DNA of 64,000 bases, from contig JAWKWB010000007.1 of NCBI GenBank assembly GCA_041397775.1, positions 62,001-126,000 on the forward strand, given 5' to 3'. The notes beneath the pieces were generated by a model. The model was given only the letters and a program-made list of their open reading frames with translations. It was not told the DNA's origin and searched no databases. Shown piece after piece: positions 23,319-33,137 of the stretch (within the stretch, counting starts at the first letter, position 1; each line of letters starts with the position of its first letter). Both the position numbers and the translations under genes were made by a program. Origin of the DNA: Ga0077555 sp041397775 (GTDB lineage Bacteria; Pseudomonadota; Alphaproteobacteria; Rhizobiales; Hyphomicrobiaceae).

Positions 23319-25241
23319 TTACGTCTGCGAATCGGGCGCTTCGGTGACCTGCGCACCGCCATGCTGCGTCTTCTCCCAGTGATGGGGCTGCGTGACGAGC
23401 TGCGCAAGGGCCCGGTACCCCGCATAGGAGATGAGCATCCAGTAGATCGGCATGCCCCAGACGTTGCGCGCCAGATCCGGCCAGCCCCGCCTGCGGGCCG
23501 CAGCGGCGCCCAGCCACATCGTCGCGCCAAAGCCGAGGACGAAGTTGCCCGCCGCTCCCCAGAACAGAACGGCGTCGATCATGCTGTGCGAAGCCGGCAG
23601 GGCCGCCGACAACGCCAGATCGTATAGCCCCACGACATAGACCCATGGGTGGACCAGAACCGACAGCAGCATGGCGGTCATCAAGAGCTGGAAACCCAGA
23701 AAGCCCCGGCCACCCAGCTCTCGGTAGAGCCGCAACGGGTGACGCATATGCACCAGGTACGTTTGCATCCAGCCTTTCAGCCAGCGGGTGCGTTGTGGCT
23801 TCCAGTTGCTCCAGGTCGCGGGAGCCTCCTCCCAGGTCGTGGAGTCGATCGTTGCGGTGTGCATGCCGAAGCGCGCCAGGCGAATGCCCAGGTCGGCATC
23901 CTCCGTCACGTTGAAGGGGTCCCAGCCGCCCAGGCCGCGCAAGACGCCGGCGTCCAGGTGGTTCGAGGTGCCACCCAGCGGAATGGGAATTCCCAGCCGC
24001 TCCAGGCACGGCAGCAAGGCGTCGAAGAGGGCGGTGTATTCCAGCGTGAATTGGCGGGATAGAAAGCTCTCCCTCGAGTTGAAGACGTTGAGCCGTGCCT
24101 GCACGCAGGCCAGTCGCGGGCCTGCGGCGCGGAATTTCGCCGCTGCAATCTGGAGTTGATCTGGCTCGGGGCGATCCTCCGCATCATAGACCACCACGTA
24201 TTTGCCCCGCGCGAGGCCCAGAACATAATTCAGCGCTTTGGGCTTGGTTCGGGGCCCGCCCGGCGGCACCACGATGACGCGGAAATGCCCCGGCAACTCC
24301 AATTGCTCGACCGCCGACCGTGTCGCGGTATCGCGCTCCTCCAGGATGAGGAAAATCTCCAGTCGCGACGTCGGATAGTCGAGGGCCAGGAGCGCACGCA
24401 TGAGGTCGGGCAAGACCGTCACTTCATCGTACAGCGGCACCATGACCGTGTAGGAAGGCAGTGCGCTGTCGGGCAAGCGGACCGAAGGGTTGTGGCCGCC
24501 AGGGTCCGCTGGTCGTGCCACCACCGCGCGCAGGGCGACAAAGCGCAACAGCGACGCGGCGAGAAACGGCAGCGTCAACACGAGCAGGGCAATTGCGACG
24601 GTCGCCCGCGGCCAGAGAACGGCACTCGCCGTCGTCAGGGCGATCACCGCCGCTAGCAGCCAGAGCTGCCATGGAAGCAACGCGATACGCGCCGACAGGG
24701 AGGCATCCTGGCGTTCCAGGCCGTGTATGGCGCCGTCGAGAAGGTCTGGACGCAGCGGCGTGACGCGCAACTGGAGGAGTTCCCTGCTGGTGGCCAGCAG
24801 CGTCGTCTCGTGCCGCAGATGTCCGGCATCGAGCCCCGCGTGCAGGTCGGCCGGACTGTAGGCGATCGCATCGATCACGATCCTGGGCACGCCGGCCTCT
24901 ACGGCCAAGACGCGATCGGGGCTCGAGGCCTCAAAAGCAGGCCTGACGGTAACCCGGCGACCGCGCAACAGACCGACACCCAGGAACTCTGCCAGTGCCG
25001 CCGCGTAGTCGTCAGGCGAGATCCAGCCCAGATCGACGAGGACCCGCGCTATGGGAGCATGCCACCGCTCGGCCAGCCGTGCTGCGCTGTGGAGCGTGGC
25101 CGCATCCAGGAAGCGCTGCTGCAGGATTGCCAGAAACGCATGGTCTTCCCACGGAAGGCTCGATGCGAGCGCAGATTGCCCGCCGAAGTCGTGTGCTGCC
25201 GCGGCGTGATGCGTTCCTGGCTCGACAGAGCGGTCGGCCAC
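23319..25241 (-). CDS. NfrB-like membrane glycosyltransferase (GT2) with an N-terminal GspE-N/MshEN-like domain
   Basis: 640 residues. Residues about 35-165 resemble the N-terminal domain of type II secretion ATPases (RVLVDLGWISPDDYAAALAEF), a domain known in NfrB-type glycosyltransferases and in some families linked to cyclic-di-GMP binding. Two membrane helices (190-235) precede the GT2 domain: VYDAEDRPEPDQ (DAED 353-356), TEDADLGIRLARFG (446-450), and QRTRWLKGWMQT (483-494), the QxxRW product-binding motif of processive synthases. Further helices close the protein. It probably polymerises or transfers sugars across the inner membrane. The start is GTG 25241 without a clear binding site. 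Confidence 0.83.
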   Translation of the reverse strand: MADRSVEPGTHHAAAAHDFGGQSALASSLPWEDHAFLAILQQRFLDAATLHSAARLAERWHAPIARVLVDLGWISPDDYAAALAEFLGVGLLRGRRVTVRPAFEASSPDRVLAVEAGVPRIVIDAIAYSPADLHAGLDAGHLRHETTLLATSRELLQLRVTPLRPDLLDGAIHGLERQDASLSARIALLPWQLWLLAAVIALTTASAVLWPRATVAIALLVLTLPFLAASLLRFVALRAVVARPADPGGHNPSVRLPDSALPSYTVMVPLYDEVTVLPDLMRALLALDYPTSRLEIFLILEERDTATRSAVEQLELPGHFRVIVVPPGGPRTKPKALNYVLGLARGKYVVVYDAEDRPEPDQLQIAAAKFRAAGPRLACVQARLNVFNSRESFLSRQFTLEYTALFDALLPCLERLGIPIPLGGTSNHLDAGVLRGLGGWDPFNVTEDADLGIRLARFGMHTATIDSTTWEEAPATWSNWKPQRTRWLKGWMQTYLVHMRHPLRLYRELGGRGFLGFQLLMTAMLLSVLVHPWVYVVGLYDLALSAALPASHSMIDAVLFWGAAGNFVLGFGATMWLGAAAARRRGWPDLARNVWGMPIYWMLISYAGYRALAQLVTQPHHWEKTQHGGAQVTEAPDSQT

Positions 25242-25304
25242 GGGCTAAACGGGGCTCACGCTGGGCATGCGAGGATCGTCACGCACGTGGAACATCGGTT
25301 CGTC

Positions 25305-26156
25305 ATGCGAAATCTCCTGAGATCGTTGCCGGGGAGGATATTCCCAGGATTGCTCCGTGCAAGTCTATTTGCGGTCGCACTATGCGTGATGGGCACTGCA
25401 TCGGCCCAATCGCCGGCCCAACCGCTTCCGCGCGCGGATGCCGATGCCGGGCGCCGCGCAGTTCTGCGCTTCCTGACGGACAGCGACTATCCGCCGTTCC
25501 ACTACTACGACGAGGAACGGGTTCTCACGGGCTTCAACATCGATCTGGCCCGGGCCATCTGCCTGGAGCTGTCGGCCGTGTGCGACATTCAAGTGCGGCC
25601 GTGGGTGGAACTTCTGCCGGCGCTCGCGCGTGGAGAGGCGGATGCGGTCATCGCGACGCATTCCGTCACGCAGGACGCGCTCGCAAAATTCGGCTTCACG
25701 GACCGATATTTCTATGCGCCGGCCTGGTTCGCAGGCCGCAAGGGTGGCGCTGCCATCGCCGCCACGCCGGAGGGCCTCGAGGCGCTGCGCATCGGCACCG
25801 CGCGCGGCAGCCCGCATGAAGCGTATCTGCGGGCGTTCTTCCGCAACAGCGCCATCGTGCCGTTCGAGAACGCCGAATTGGCCAAGGATGCGCTTGCTGC
25901 CGGCAAGATCGACCTCGTCTTCGACGATGGCGTGTCACTCGCCTTCTGGATCAGCGGAACCCTGTCCCGCGCCTGCTGCGAGCTGAAAGGCGGCCCTTAT
26001 TACGAGGCGAAGTTCTTCGGTGACGGGGCCGCGATGGTTGTGCGCAAGCAGGACACGGCGCTGCGGCTGACCCTCAACCGTGCCCTCAAGGCGGTACGCG
26101 ACAACGGCCGCTTCGAGGAGTTGCTGCTTCGCTATTTCCCGGGCCGCGTCTTCTGA
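25305..26156 (+). CDS. Family 3 extracellular solute-binding protein
   Basis: 283 residues from ATG 25305 (GTG 25287 is an alternative behind GAGGA). A signal peptide (hydrophobic FPGLLRASLFAVALCVMG, cleavage near ASAQS) is followed by a SBP_bac_3 fold: FLTDSDYPPFHYYDEERVLTGFNIDLARAI, ATHSVTQDALAKFGFTDRYF, GTARGSPHEAYL, and FDDGVSLAFW. These bind amino acids or similar small solutes in the periplasm. No ABC permease or ATPase is adjacent. It sits alone between two minus-strand polysaccharide genes, so it may be an orphan receptor or part of a signalling system. Confidence 0.82.
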   Translation: MRNLLRSLPGRIFPGLLRASLFAVALCVMGTASAQSPAQPLPRADADAGRRAVLRFLTDSDYPPFHYYDEERVLTGFNIDLARAICLELSAVCDIQVRPWVELLPALARGEADAVIATHSVTQDALAKFGFTDRYFYAPAWFAGRKGGAAIAATPEGLEALRIGTARGSPHEAYLRAFFRNSAIVPFENAELAKDALAAGKIDLVFDDGVSLAFWISGTLSRACCELKGGPYYEAKFFGDGAAMVVRKQDTALRLTLNRALKAVRDNGRFEELLLRYFPGRVF

Positions 26157-26178
26157 GCCTCCGGGCTGGCGCTACGCC

Positions 26179-27525
26179 TCACGCGCTGTCGACTGCACTG
26201 CCGAGCCGTGCGCCGACCGGCGCTGCGCGGCTGGTGTCGGCCTCGCGTCGCGCGCTTCGCGTCACCAGCCACACACTGGCCAGGACGTAGGCCGTCGAGG
26301 TGACATTGGCGGCCAGCACCGTCAGTGCCGCGCCCAGGATGCCGAAATTCTGGATCGCCGGGACGAAGACGATCGCTGCCACCACGAACCCGGCCGAGAA
26401 GGCCCGGAAGATGACGGCGGTGCGCTCCGTCGCATAGAAGAAGAAGACCCACACCTCCCGCGAGAAGGCGATCGCATAGATCAGCGCATAGATGCGCAGA
26501 ATGGGCGCAAAATGCTCGTATCCCGGTCCAAAGGCCAATCGCAGCGACAGTTCGGCCGGCAGCGAGACCAGCAGGATCACGCCCCACACGAGGGCGCCGA
26601 AGAGCAGCGTCGTCCGCTGGAGGAGTGCCGTCAGGGCGGGGATGCCACCGTTCGCGTGTGCGCGCGCCGCACTCGTCGGCACGAAGTTTTCCAGCGCCAC
26701 CCAGATGAAATGCGTGGTTCCGATCAGGTACTGCCCGGCCCTCAGCCCACCGATGGCCTCGTCACCCAGCGTCGCGCCCAGCCCGAGCGCAATCGCCTGT
26801 TCCTGGCCGAAGATCAGCAGCAGCATCAGCGCGAGCCACTGCGCGAACGGCCAATGCCGGCCCCACACTGTCCGCAGCAGTCGGCGCGGAAGGCGCGCGC
26901 CGCGAATGTTGAGCAGCGCTGGGACGAGCGCGAGCAAGCCCGTCGCCGCCAGCGCCAGCAACGTCACGACGACATCGAGCCGCGCACCGGTCGACCACAG
27001 ATAGACCATCGCGGCGACGAAAAGTCCGTAGCGCCCGGCATCCATGAGCGTCGCCTGGGTGCTTGCTTGCCGCGCGAACAGCATGCGCCGCACGACATAG
27101 ACCAGGTTCTGCGTCGCCGTGAACGCGCCGGCGGCCAGCGCCAGGGCCACGGGGAGGCCGCCGTCCCGCAAGTAGTGAATGCCCAGGACCATGACGGTCA
27201 CGCCCAGGCCCGCGATGACGCAGAGGCCGATCGTGAACGCGAGCACGCCGGCGAAATACGACGAGCTGCGGTTGGCCCGCCGGCCCGACAGCGCCATCAT
27301 CGGCGCGACGACGAAGCAGCCCTGCAGCGATTGCGCGAACATCTGCAGGATCAGGACCATGGCCATCTTGCCGAATTCGGCGAGCCCCATGTAGCGGGCG
27401 ACGCCGATCCCGATCAGGAACGTCATGCCGCTGACGAGGGCCTGGTTGGCGAGCGCCATGAGCACGGCCAGCCTTGGCAGTCCCGCCGTCCATTTCTCGA
27501 ATCTGCCCACGATGCGATCTTTCAT
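26179..27525 (-). CDS. Oligosaccharide flippase (Wzx-like, MOP superfamily)
   Basis: 448 residues and about twelve to fourteen hydrophobic helices. The N-terminus (VLMALANQALVSGMTFLIGIGVARYMGLAEFG) is typical of polysaccharide biosynthesis proteins that flip undecaprenyl-linked repeat units to the periplasm. It starts 13 bp after the WbaP-like gene on the same strand, so initiation of the repeat unit and its export are co-transcribed. The charged C-terminal tail (about 425-448) is unremarkable. Confidence 0.85.
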   Translation of the reverse strand: MKDRIVGRFEKWTAGLPRLAVLMALANQALVSGMTFLIGIGVARYMGLAEFGKMAMVLILQMFAQSLQGCFVVAPMMALSGRRANRSSSYFAGVLAFTIGLCVIAGLGVTVMVLGIHYLRDGGLPVALALAAGAFTATQNLVYVVRRMLFARQASTQATLMDAGRYGLFVAAMVYLWSTGARLDVVVTLLALAATGLLALVPALLNIRGARLPRRLLRTVWGRHWPFAQWLALMLLLIFGQEQAIALGLGATLGDEAIGGLRAGQYLIGTTHFIWVALENFVPTSAARAHANGGIPALTALLQRTTLLFGALVWGVILLVSLPAELSLRLAFGPGYEHFAPILRIYALIYAIAFSREVWVFFFYATERTAVIFRAFSAGFVVAAIVFVPAIQNFGILGAALTVLAANVTSTAYVLASVWLVTRSARREADTSRAAPVGARLGSAVDSA

Positions 27526-27538
27526 GAGTGTCAGCTGG

Positions 27539-29011
27539 TCAGCGCGCGCCCTTGGCGAGCAGGACCGCGGGAACGGTGTCGAGCAGGATCTTCAGGTCGA
27601 GCCACAGCGACCAGTGCTCGATGTAGAGTGTGTCCTGCTGCTTTTGCTGTTCGAGATCGCCGTCGCTGCGCGACGAGATCTGCCAGAGTCCGGTCAGGCC
27701 GGGCGTTACGCTCTGCCGCAAGTCGCGGAATTCCGGATCGAAGCCGTCGAGGTGATACGACGGGAACGGCCGCGGCCCAACGAGGCTCATGTGGCCCAGC
27801 AGCACGTTCCACAATTGCGGCAACTCGTCGATGCTGTAGGTGCGCAGGAACTGGCCGATCACGGGCAGGATGCGCGGATCCCGACGCAGCTTGAAATGCG
27901 TGCGCCATTCTTCGGCGAGCTTCGGGTCGGCCGCGAGGCATCGCTCGAGCCGCTCGCCCGCGTCCTGGTACATCGTTCGTATCTTGTAGACGCCGAAGGG
28001 TCGCCCATCCTTGCCGATCCGCTGGTGTACGAAAATGGCGCGGCCGGGATCCAGAATTCGCACAGCCAGAATTGCCAGCAGCGTGACCGGCAGAGTCAGC
28101 AGCGCGATCGGCAGGGTCAGCAACACGTCCATGCCGCGCTTGGCGAGCCGGGCCATCGTGCGCGGGCTCGCCGATCCGGCCGCCGCGTTTCCCGGACCCG
28201 TGGCATAGGGAGTGTGTCCGACATCCAGCCGCAGTGCATGGATTGCGGCTTCGTCGGCGATCGTCAGAACGCGCGCGAATGGGAGCGCTGGCAGGGGTTT
28301 CTCGTGGTGATCGCTCGTGATCACGGCGATGTCCGCGCCGATCGGCGCCTTGCCCGTGCCATCCAGCCGTTGCAGCAGAGGCAATGGGAGTTCGACGCCC
28401 ACGGTCGGGGAATCGCCGATGGCCACGAAGCCGACCGGTTTCAGCCCGATCTCGGGATGCGCCAGGAGTTCCCTGGCGACCCGCTGGGCGGCGTCACCCG
28501 TGCCGATGATGGCCGTCGGGATGCCTTTCGTCGTGTAGCCGTCGAAGACCGGAAGCAGCGCGTGTGCGAAGTAGCCGAGCACGAACGTGGCTCCGCTGGC
28601 CAGCACGGCCCATGCGCCGGCAGCCCCCCAGCCGTGCTTGGCGCTGAGCCCGATCAGGCTTGCCAGCGCGAGCAGGGCGCAGGCCCGCAGCCTCAGCCGG
28701 AGGCGCTCGCAGGGGCCAGCTCCAGGGAACGTGTAGAGGCCCAGTGCCGCCAGGATGGCAATCGAAAGCACCGGTAGCATCAGAATTTCCGACAGCCCGA
28801 TGGATGCGGACGGACCAAGGCCCATCGACGCGACGAGGCCCGAGGCCAGCACCATACCGAGGCAGGCGGTCGCAAAATCCACGCTCACGGCGAGCGCCAG
28901 GCGCAAACCGGGCTCCGTGCCGTGGCTGGATGTGCTCGTGCGCGCTGGCCCGCGACGTGACTTGGCGCCATCGAGGCGGCGAAGGGGCGGTTTGGGCTCT
29001 GCTATGCTCAC
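27539..29011 (-). CDS. WbaP-type polyprenyl-phosphate hexose-1-phosphate transferase
   Basis: 490 residues from GTG 29011. Four or five N-terminal helices and a CoA-binding-like soluble region with AIIGTGDAAQRVARELLAHPE come first. The C-terminal transferase (about 290-490) has KRGMDVLLTLPIALLTLP, FVHQRIGKDGRPFGVYKIRTM, RTYSIDELPQLWNVLLGHMSLVGPRP, and TPGLTGLWQISSRSD. This is the initiating enzyme that loads the first sugar phosphate (often Gal or Glc) on undecaprenyl phosphate in exopolysaccharide or O-antigen synthesis. It heads the WbaP-Wzx pair and is divergent from the ligase-like gene at 29371. Confidence 0.9.
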   Translation of the reverse strand: MSIAEPKPPLRRLDGAKSRRGPARTSTSSHGTEPGLRLALAVSVDFATACLGMVLASGLVASMGLGPSASIGLSEILMLPVLSIAILAALGLYTFPGAGPCERLRLRLRACALLALASLIGLSAKHGWGAAGAWAVLASGATFVLGYFAHALLPVFDGYTTKGIPTAIIGTGDAAQRVARELLAHPEIGLKPVGFVAIGDSPTVGVELPLPLLQRLDGTGKAPIGADIAVITSDHHEKPLPALPFARVLTIADEAAIHALRLDVGHTPYATGPGNAAAGSASPRTMARLAKRGMDVLLTLPIALLTLPVTLLAILAVRILDPGRAIFVHQRIGKDGRPFGVYKIRTMYQDAGERLERCLAADPKLAEEWRTHFKLRRDPRILPVIGQFLRTYSIDELPQLWNVLLGHMSLVGPRPFPSYHLDGFDPEFRDLRQSVTPGLTGLWQISSRSDGDLEQQKQQDTLYIEHWSLWLDLKILLDTVPAVLLAKGAR

Positions 29012-29370
29012 AGACTTCCTCGCGGCAGGCTCGATGCAAAGGCAAACGAGCAGAACGTGACAGTACGGGCGCAGCCCTCAAGGCCACGCTGCGGCAGCGC
29101 TGCCGGCTCGCCCCTCGAGTTGGCAGCACGACACGTGCAGCAATGACCGTGCCATCTCGTTCGGCCGGACTGTCGGTGACGCTGCGAGTGTTGGGCGCGG
29201 CCCATTCCCCGACACCGGCCGAGGTTCGGGCGCACTCCTGGCAAGGAAATGTCGGGTGCGAAAGACGCACATGCATTTTCGATTAACGATAGTCGGCGAA
29301 CGGACATGCACCGGCCGCTTCGGTGCATGCATCTTGCTCGTTCGTGTGTCGAAGGGAGACCGACACCGCC

Positions 29371-30744
29371 ATGCGCCTGATCAGTGTGCCATTCCCGAGC
29401 GTCAAAGCCAGCAACCGGTCGCTCAGCGATTGGTATTGCGTGATGCTGACCTGTGTCCTGCTCGGCTATGTGTTCATCGGCAAGGGCTTTGCCTACCAGG
29501 GCCTGCCGCCGCTCTTCATCGGCGAGATCACGCTTCTCTGCGGTGGCCTGATCTTCCTGCTCTCGCGCGCCGCCATTGCCTCGATCAGCACCGCCCCGGC
29601 TGCCATTCTGGCGACGATGATGCTCTGGGTGGTGATCCGCACCGTGCCCTACATCGAGATCTACGGGATGGACGCGCCACGCGACAGCATCACCGTGCTC
29701 TACGGTGCCTACACCTTCATCGTGATCGCGCTGATCGTACAAAACGCGAGCCGTATCGACGGCTTCCTGTCGGTCTATGCCTTCGCCGCCAGCCTGTTCG
29801 TCGTGGCGGGCCCCTTCATCTTCGTGTTCACCCGCTTCTTCTCTGACTTGATCCCGACGTTCTCCGCGCCCAGCGGCGAGCCCATCTCCTGGTGGTCGTT
29901 CCGGCCCGGACAGTTCGGCGTGCACCTTTCAGGCGCGGGTCTTTTCGCGCTCCTGGGGCTGATGCGCGTCAACTACGTGTGGGGCGTGGGCTTCATCCTC
30001 ACGGTCGCCATGGCGTCGGCGACGAGCCGAGGAGCCATGTTGGCCATTATCGTGCCGATCACGATCGTCGGCGTCATCTCCGGCCGCACGCGCCTCCTCG
30101 TGCGGGTCGCCGTGGCCGGCCTCGTCATCATGTCGGTCGCCTTGATCGCTGAAACATTGCTGACGGACTTCCGCGAGGTCGACACCCTCGACTCCAAGGA
30201 TCGCCCGATCAGCGTGCGCCAGATCATTTCCGGCGTCTTCAGTATCTTCGATCAGTCGGGCGCACAGCTCGTGCAGACCAAGGAGTGGCGGCTGCGCTGG
30301 TGGGAGATCATCCAGGAGCATACGCTGAATAACGGACCCTATTTCTGGACCGGCAAGGGCTTCGGCATCAATCTCGCCGATGCGGACGGCTTCCAGCAGC
30401 CCAACGAGGACGGAGCCCCGCCCCTGCGCGATCCCCATAGTGTCCATCTGACGATCCTCGCGCGCGCCGGCGTTCCCGGGCTCGTCATGTGGCTGTCGAT
30501 CCTGGGAACGTGGACGTGGCTGCTGTTGTCCACGGCCGCGCGGTCCCGCCGAGAAGGGCTGGCGAGATGGGGTGACGTCCTCATGTTCCTGTGGGGGTAC
30601 GCCATGGCCGTCGTCATCGAGTCGTCGTTCGACATCGGCATGGCCGGACCGATGATGGGCATCCCGTTCTGGTGCATCATCGGCGCGGGCATCGGCATAG
30701 CTATGGTCTACCGCGCGACCGCGCCACGGCTTGCACCGCCATGA
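29371..30744 (+). CDS. O-antigen ligase/polymerase-like membrane protein
   Basis: 457 residues from ATG 29371 (GAAGGGAGA upstream). About eleven hydrophobic segments and the Wzy/WaaL-type periplasmic loop between residues 290 and 375: WRLRWWEIIQEH, then GKGFGINLADADGFQQ and PPLRDPHSVHLTILARAGVPG with the conserved His. In this cluster it is the best candidate for the repeat-unit polymerase. The gene overlaps the GH10 gene (ATGA at 30741-30744), so polymerase and glycosidase are translationally coupled. Confidence 0.85.
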   Translation: MRLISVPFPSVKASNRSLSDWYCVMLTCVLLGYVFIGKGFAYQGLPPLFIGEITLLCGGLIFLLSRAAIASISTAPAAILATMMLWVVIRTVPYIEIYGMDAPRDSITVLYGAYTFIVIALIVQNASRIDGFLSVYAFAASLFVVAGPFIFVFTRFFSDLIPTFSAPSGEPISWWSFRPGQFGVHLSGAGLFALLGLMRVNYVWGVGFILTVAMASATSRGAMLAIIVPITIVGVISGRTRLLVRVAVAGLVIMSVALIAETLLTDFREVDTLDSKDRPISVRQIISGVFSIFDQSGAQLVQTKEWRLRWWEIIQEHTLNNGPYFWTGKGFGINLADADGFQQPNEDGAPPLRDPHSVHLTILARAGVPGLVMWLSILGTWTWLLLSTAARSRREGLARWGDVLMFLWGYAMAVVIESSFDIGMAGPMMGIPFWCIIGAGIGIAMVYRATAPRLAPP

Positions 30745-31871
30745 GGCGCGGCGCGTGGATCGACCGCCGCGCGGCGCTGGTCGGGGTGGGGGCATCGCTT
30801 GCGCTGGCGAGGTCGGATGTCGCCAGCGCCGGCTGTGCGTCCGATGTCTCCCTCGGCGCGCTCGCGCAGGCCGCCGGCGTGACGTTCGGATGTTCGATCG
30901 GCGTCGACGCCCTGAGCGATCCGGCCTACACCGCACTCGTCCTGCACCACGCGCGCATCCTCACCTCCGACCTCGCATTCAAGCTTCCCTTCATCAATCC
31001 CCAGCGGGGGCGCTTCGACTTCCAGCGCGCCGACCAACTCGTGGCATTCGCGGACACCAACCGGATTCCCTTGCGGGCACATACGCTGTTCTGGGACCTC
31101 GCAAACCCGCAGTGGGTGACGCGGCTCACGGCACGCGAGCGCGCCTACGAGATGGACCGCATCGTCGACACCGTCGTTGGCCGCTATCGCGGGCGCATTC
31201 ACTCATGGGATGTCGTCAACGAGCCGTTCTGGCCGGGCTTCGGCGAGCCAGGCGGCTTCCGCAAGGGCGCCTGGTACGACGCCATGGGCGAGAGCTACGT
31301 CATGCGCGCCTTCAAGCGGGCGGCGCTTGCCGATCCCGCGGCGCGGCTGGTCCTCAATTGCGACATGAGCGAGCGTGACGACGCTCTCGGTCACGGCATC
31401 AGGTCCAGCATCCTGCGGCTGGTCGAACGTATGCAGGACGCCGGCTGCAGGCTCGACGCGGTCGGGCTTCAGGGCCATCTCGACCCGTCACTCCCCTTCG
31501 AGCCCGGCGCGTTCACGGCGTTTCTTGCCAGGCTCGCCGAGCGCAAGGTGGACGTCTACATCACCGAGCTCGACGTGCTGGACACGGGGCTGCCCCGCGA
31601 CGTCGCAACGCGGGACGCCGCCGTCGCCGGCCAATACGCGACCTTCCTCGACGCCGTCCTGAAGGTGCCGGCCGTCAAGATCGTGGCGACGTGGCAGCTG
31701 GCCGACGCCAAGAGCTGGTATCGCAGTGAGTGGTACCGGTCGGTGACGCCGACATTGCCGCCTGGCTGGCGGTCCAGGCCCTTGCCGTTCGACGATCGCT
31801 TGCAGGCAAAGCCCGCCTATCGCGCAATGACGGATGCCTTTTGTTCGGCGGCGGCTATGCGGCGACGATAG
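30741..31871 (+). CDS. Secreted GH10 glycosidase (endo-1,4-beta-xylanase-like)
   Basis: 376 residues. The N-terminus has a twin-arginine-like signal (IDRRAALVGVGASLALA, cleavage near VASAG). GH10 elements: RAHTLFWDLANPQWV, acid/base Glu161 in SWDVVNEPFWPGFG, nucleophile Glu276 in YITELDVLD, and TWQLADAKSWY near the end. Characterised GH10 enzymes cut beta-1,4-xylan; inside an exopolysaccharide operon and coupled to a polymerase, a role in trimming or releasing the cell's own polymer is more likely. The domain is a little short of typical xylanases (about 310 residues after the signal region). Confidence 0.88.
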   Translation: MRRGAWIDRRAALVGVGASLALARSDVASAGCASDVSLGALAQAAGVTFGCSIGVDALSDPAYTALVLHHARILTSDLAFKLPFINPQRGRFDFQRADQLVAFADTNRIPLRAHTLFWDLANPQWVTRLTARERAYEMDRIVDTVVGRYRGRIHSWDVVNEPFWPGFGEPGGFRKGAWYDAMGESYVMRAFKRAALADPAARLVLNCDMSERDDALGHGIRSSILRLVERMQDAGCRLDAVGLQGHLDPSLPFEPGAFTAFLARLAERKVDVYITELDVLDTGLPRDVATRDAAVAGQYATFLDAVLKVPAVKIVATWQLADAKSWYRSEWYRSVTPTLPPGWRSRPLPFDDRLQAKPAYRAMTDAFCSAAAMRRR

Positions 31872-31913
31872 CGCTCGCTGGCACCTCCACGATGCGCGGG
31901 GCCCGGGAAGGGC

Positions 31914-32912
31914 CTACTCGGAGGGAACGATGCGCTCCCCGTTCTGCAGTGGGCAGTCCGTGGGCGTATTGCTGTTGCCCCAGGCGGTGCGGAACGGCCA
32001 ATACCGCGCATCGCTGCGTGTGAAGGCGCGGCTGGCGAATTGCATCCCGCGTGCCGCGAGCAGCGCATAACATGCCAGGTACGTCGCCCAGCCGATGGGC
32101 TTGCCGTTCGGTGCACCCAGGAAGGATTTCAGCATCGTCAGCGCGCGCGAACGGCGAATGTCGCGCCCCGCGATATAGGTTGCACCCTTGCTGCCGACCT
32201 TGGCTTCCGTGATGTCGGGATGATAGCAGCGGTTGAAGAGCGGACGGCGACACTGCTTGAAGCGTCCGACGAGCGCCAATTCAAGAACCGTGCGCTTTTC
32301 CGAGCCGAGGTAGGTCGGCAGGAGCGCCGTCATGGCCAGCGCCTCCCGCCGCATGACCCCGAAGATCTGTGCATTGCTGCGGCAGCGGCAGAGGACATCG
32401 TAGAAGCGGCGCGTCGCCGAAGAGGATTCGCCGATGTCGACCGGATCCGTGTAATAGAGGAGATCGGTGCCGGGGATAACGAAGGCACCGGTCTTCTGGT
32501 CGCGCTGGAACGGCTGGCCACTGGCTTCCACGCACACGACATCGGATTGCGCCAGAATGACGTCGGGATTCTCGTCGAGAATGCGGACGCATTCGGCGAG
32601 ATAATCGGGATGGTACGTGTCGTCGCAGGCGGCCCACTTGAATAATGGCGCCGTGCTCAACTCGAAAACCCTGTTGAAGTTGGCGCAGGCGCCGATGTTC
32701 TCGGTGTTGCGATGATATTGGATGCGGCCGTCCCGCTCCATCCAGGCTTTGCAGATTTCCGCGGTCCTGTCCGTGGAAGCATTGTCTGAGATGATGATCT
32801 CGTAGTCTTCGTAGGTTTGCTGCGCCAGGCAGGCCAGGAGTATCGGAAGGAAGCGCTCCCCGTTGTACACGGGGACACCGATCGAGAGCCGGGGCTCTGT
32901 TCTGCCTTGCAT
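31914..32912 (-). CDS. Family 2 glycosyltransferase
   Basis: 332 residues from ATG 32912 behind AAGAGGAAGG. GT2 features: LSIGVPVYNGERFLPILLACL, IIISDNASTDRTAEICKAW, the metal-binding acidic pair in FKWAACDDTYHPDYL, and a region with FGVMRREALAM. Classic single-domain cytoplasmic GT-A enzyme that adds a sugar to the lipid-linked repeat unit; donor and linkage are unknown. It converges with the GH10 gene (42 bp apart) and is divergent from the heptose module with a 225-bp shared promoter region. Confidence 0.88.
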   Translation of the reverse strand: MQGRTEPRLSIGVPVYNGERFLPILLACLAQQTYEDYEIIISDNASTDRTAEICKAWMERDGRIQYHRNTENIGACANFNRVFELSTAPLFKWAACDDTYHPDYLAECVRILDENPDVILAQSDVVCVEASGQPFQRDQKTGAFVIPGTDLLYYTDPVDIGESSSATRRFYDVLCRCRSNAQIFGVMRREALAMTALLPTYLGSEKRTVLELALVGRFKQCRRPLFNRCYHPDITEAKVGSKGATYIAGRDIRRSRALTMLKSFLGAPNGKPIGWATYLACYALLAARGMQFASRAFTRSDARYWPFRTAWGNSNTPTDCPLQNGERIVPSE

Positions 32913-33137
32913 CCTTCCTCTTCCCTTCTTGCGTCCTGGAATGCGTGGCCTCTTCCAATGCAAATCCGGGGCCGAAACGAAAAATCGTTTTTACACGTGA
33001 CGCAAAAGACGGCAGCCGGCTGCAATGGCACGTGATCGTTTCGTTCCAAGACGCGATCGGAAGAAAATTCCGCCGATCGGGCCGGCACGGTTCTCGCATT
33101 CCCTTGCAAGCGGTAGGGGCGGCCAGCGGGAACAAAC

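Noticed and set aside
24723..25304. An extension of the solute-binding protein back to 24723
   Set aside because: That stretch is antisense to the GT2 gene; the signal peptide starts at 25305.
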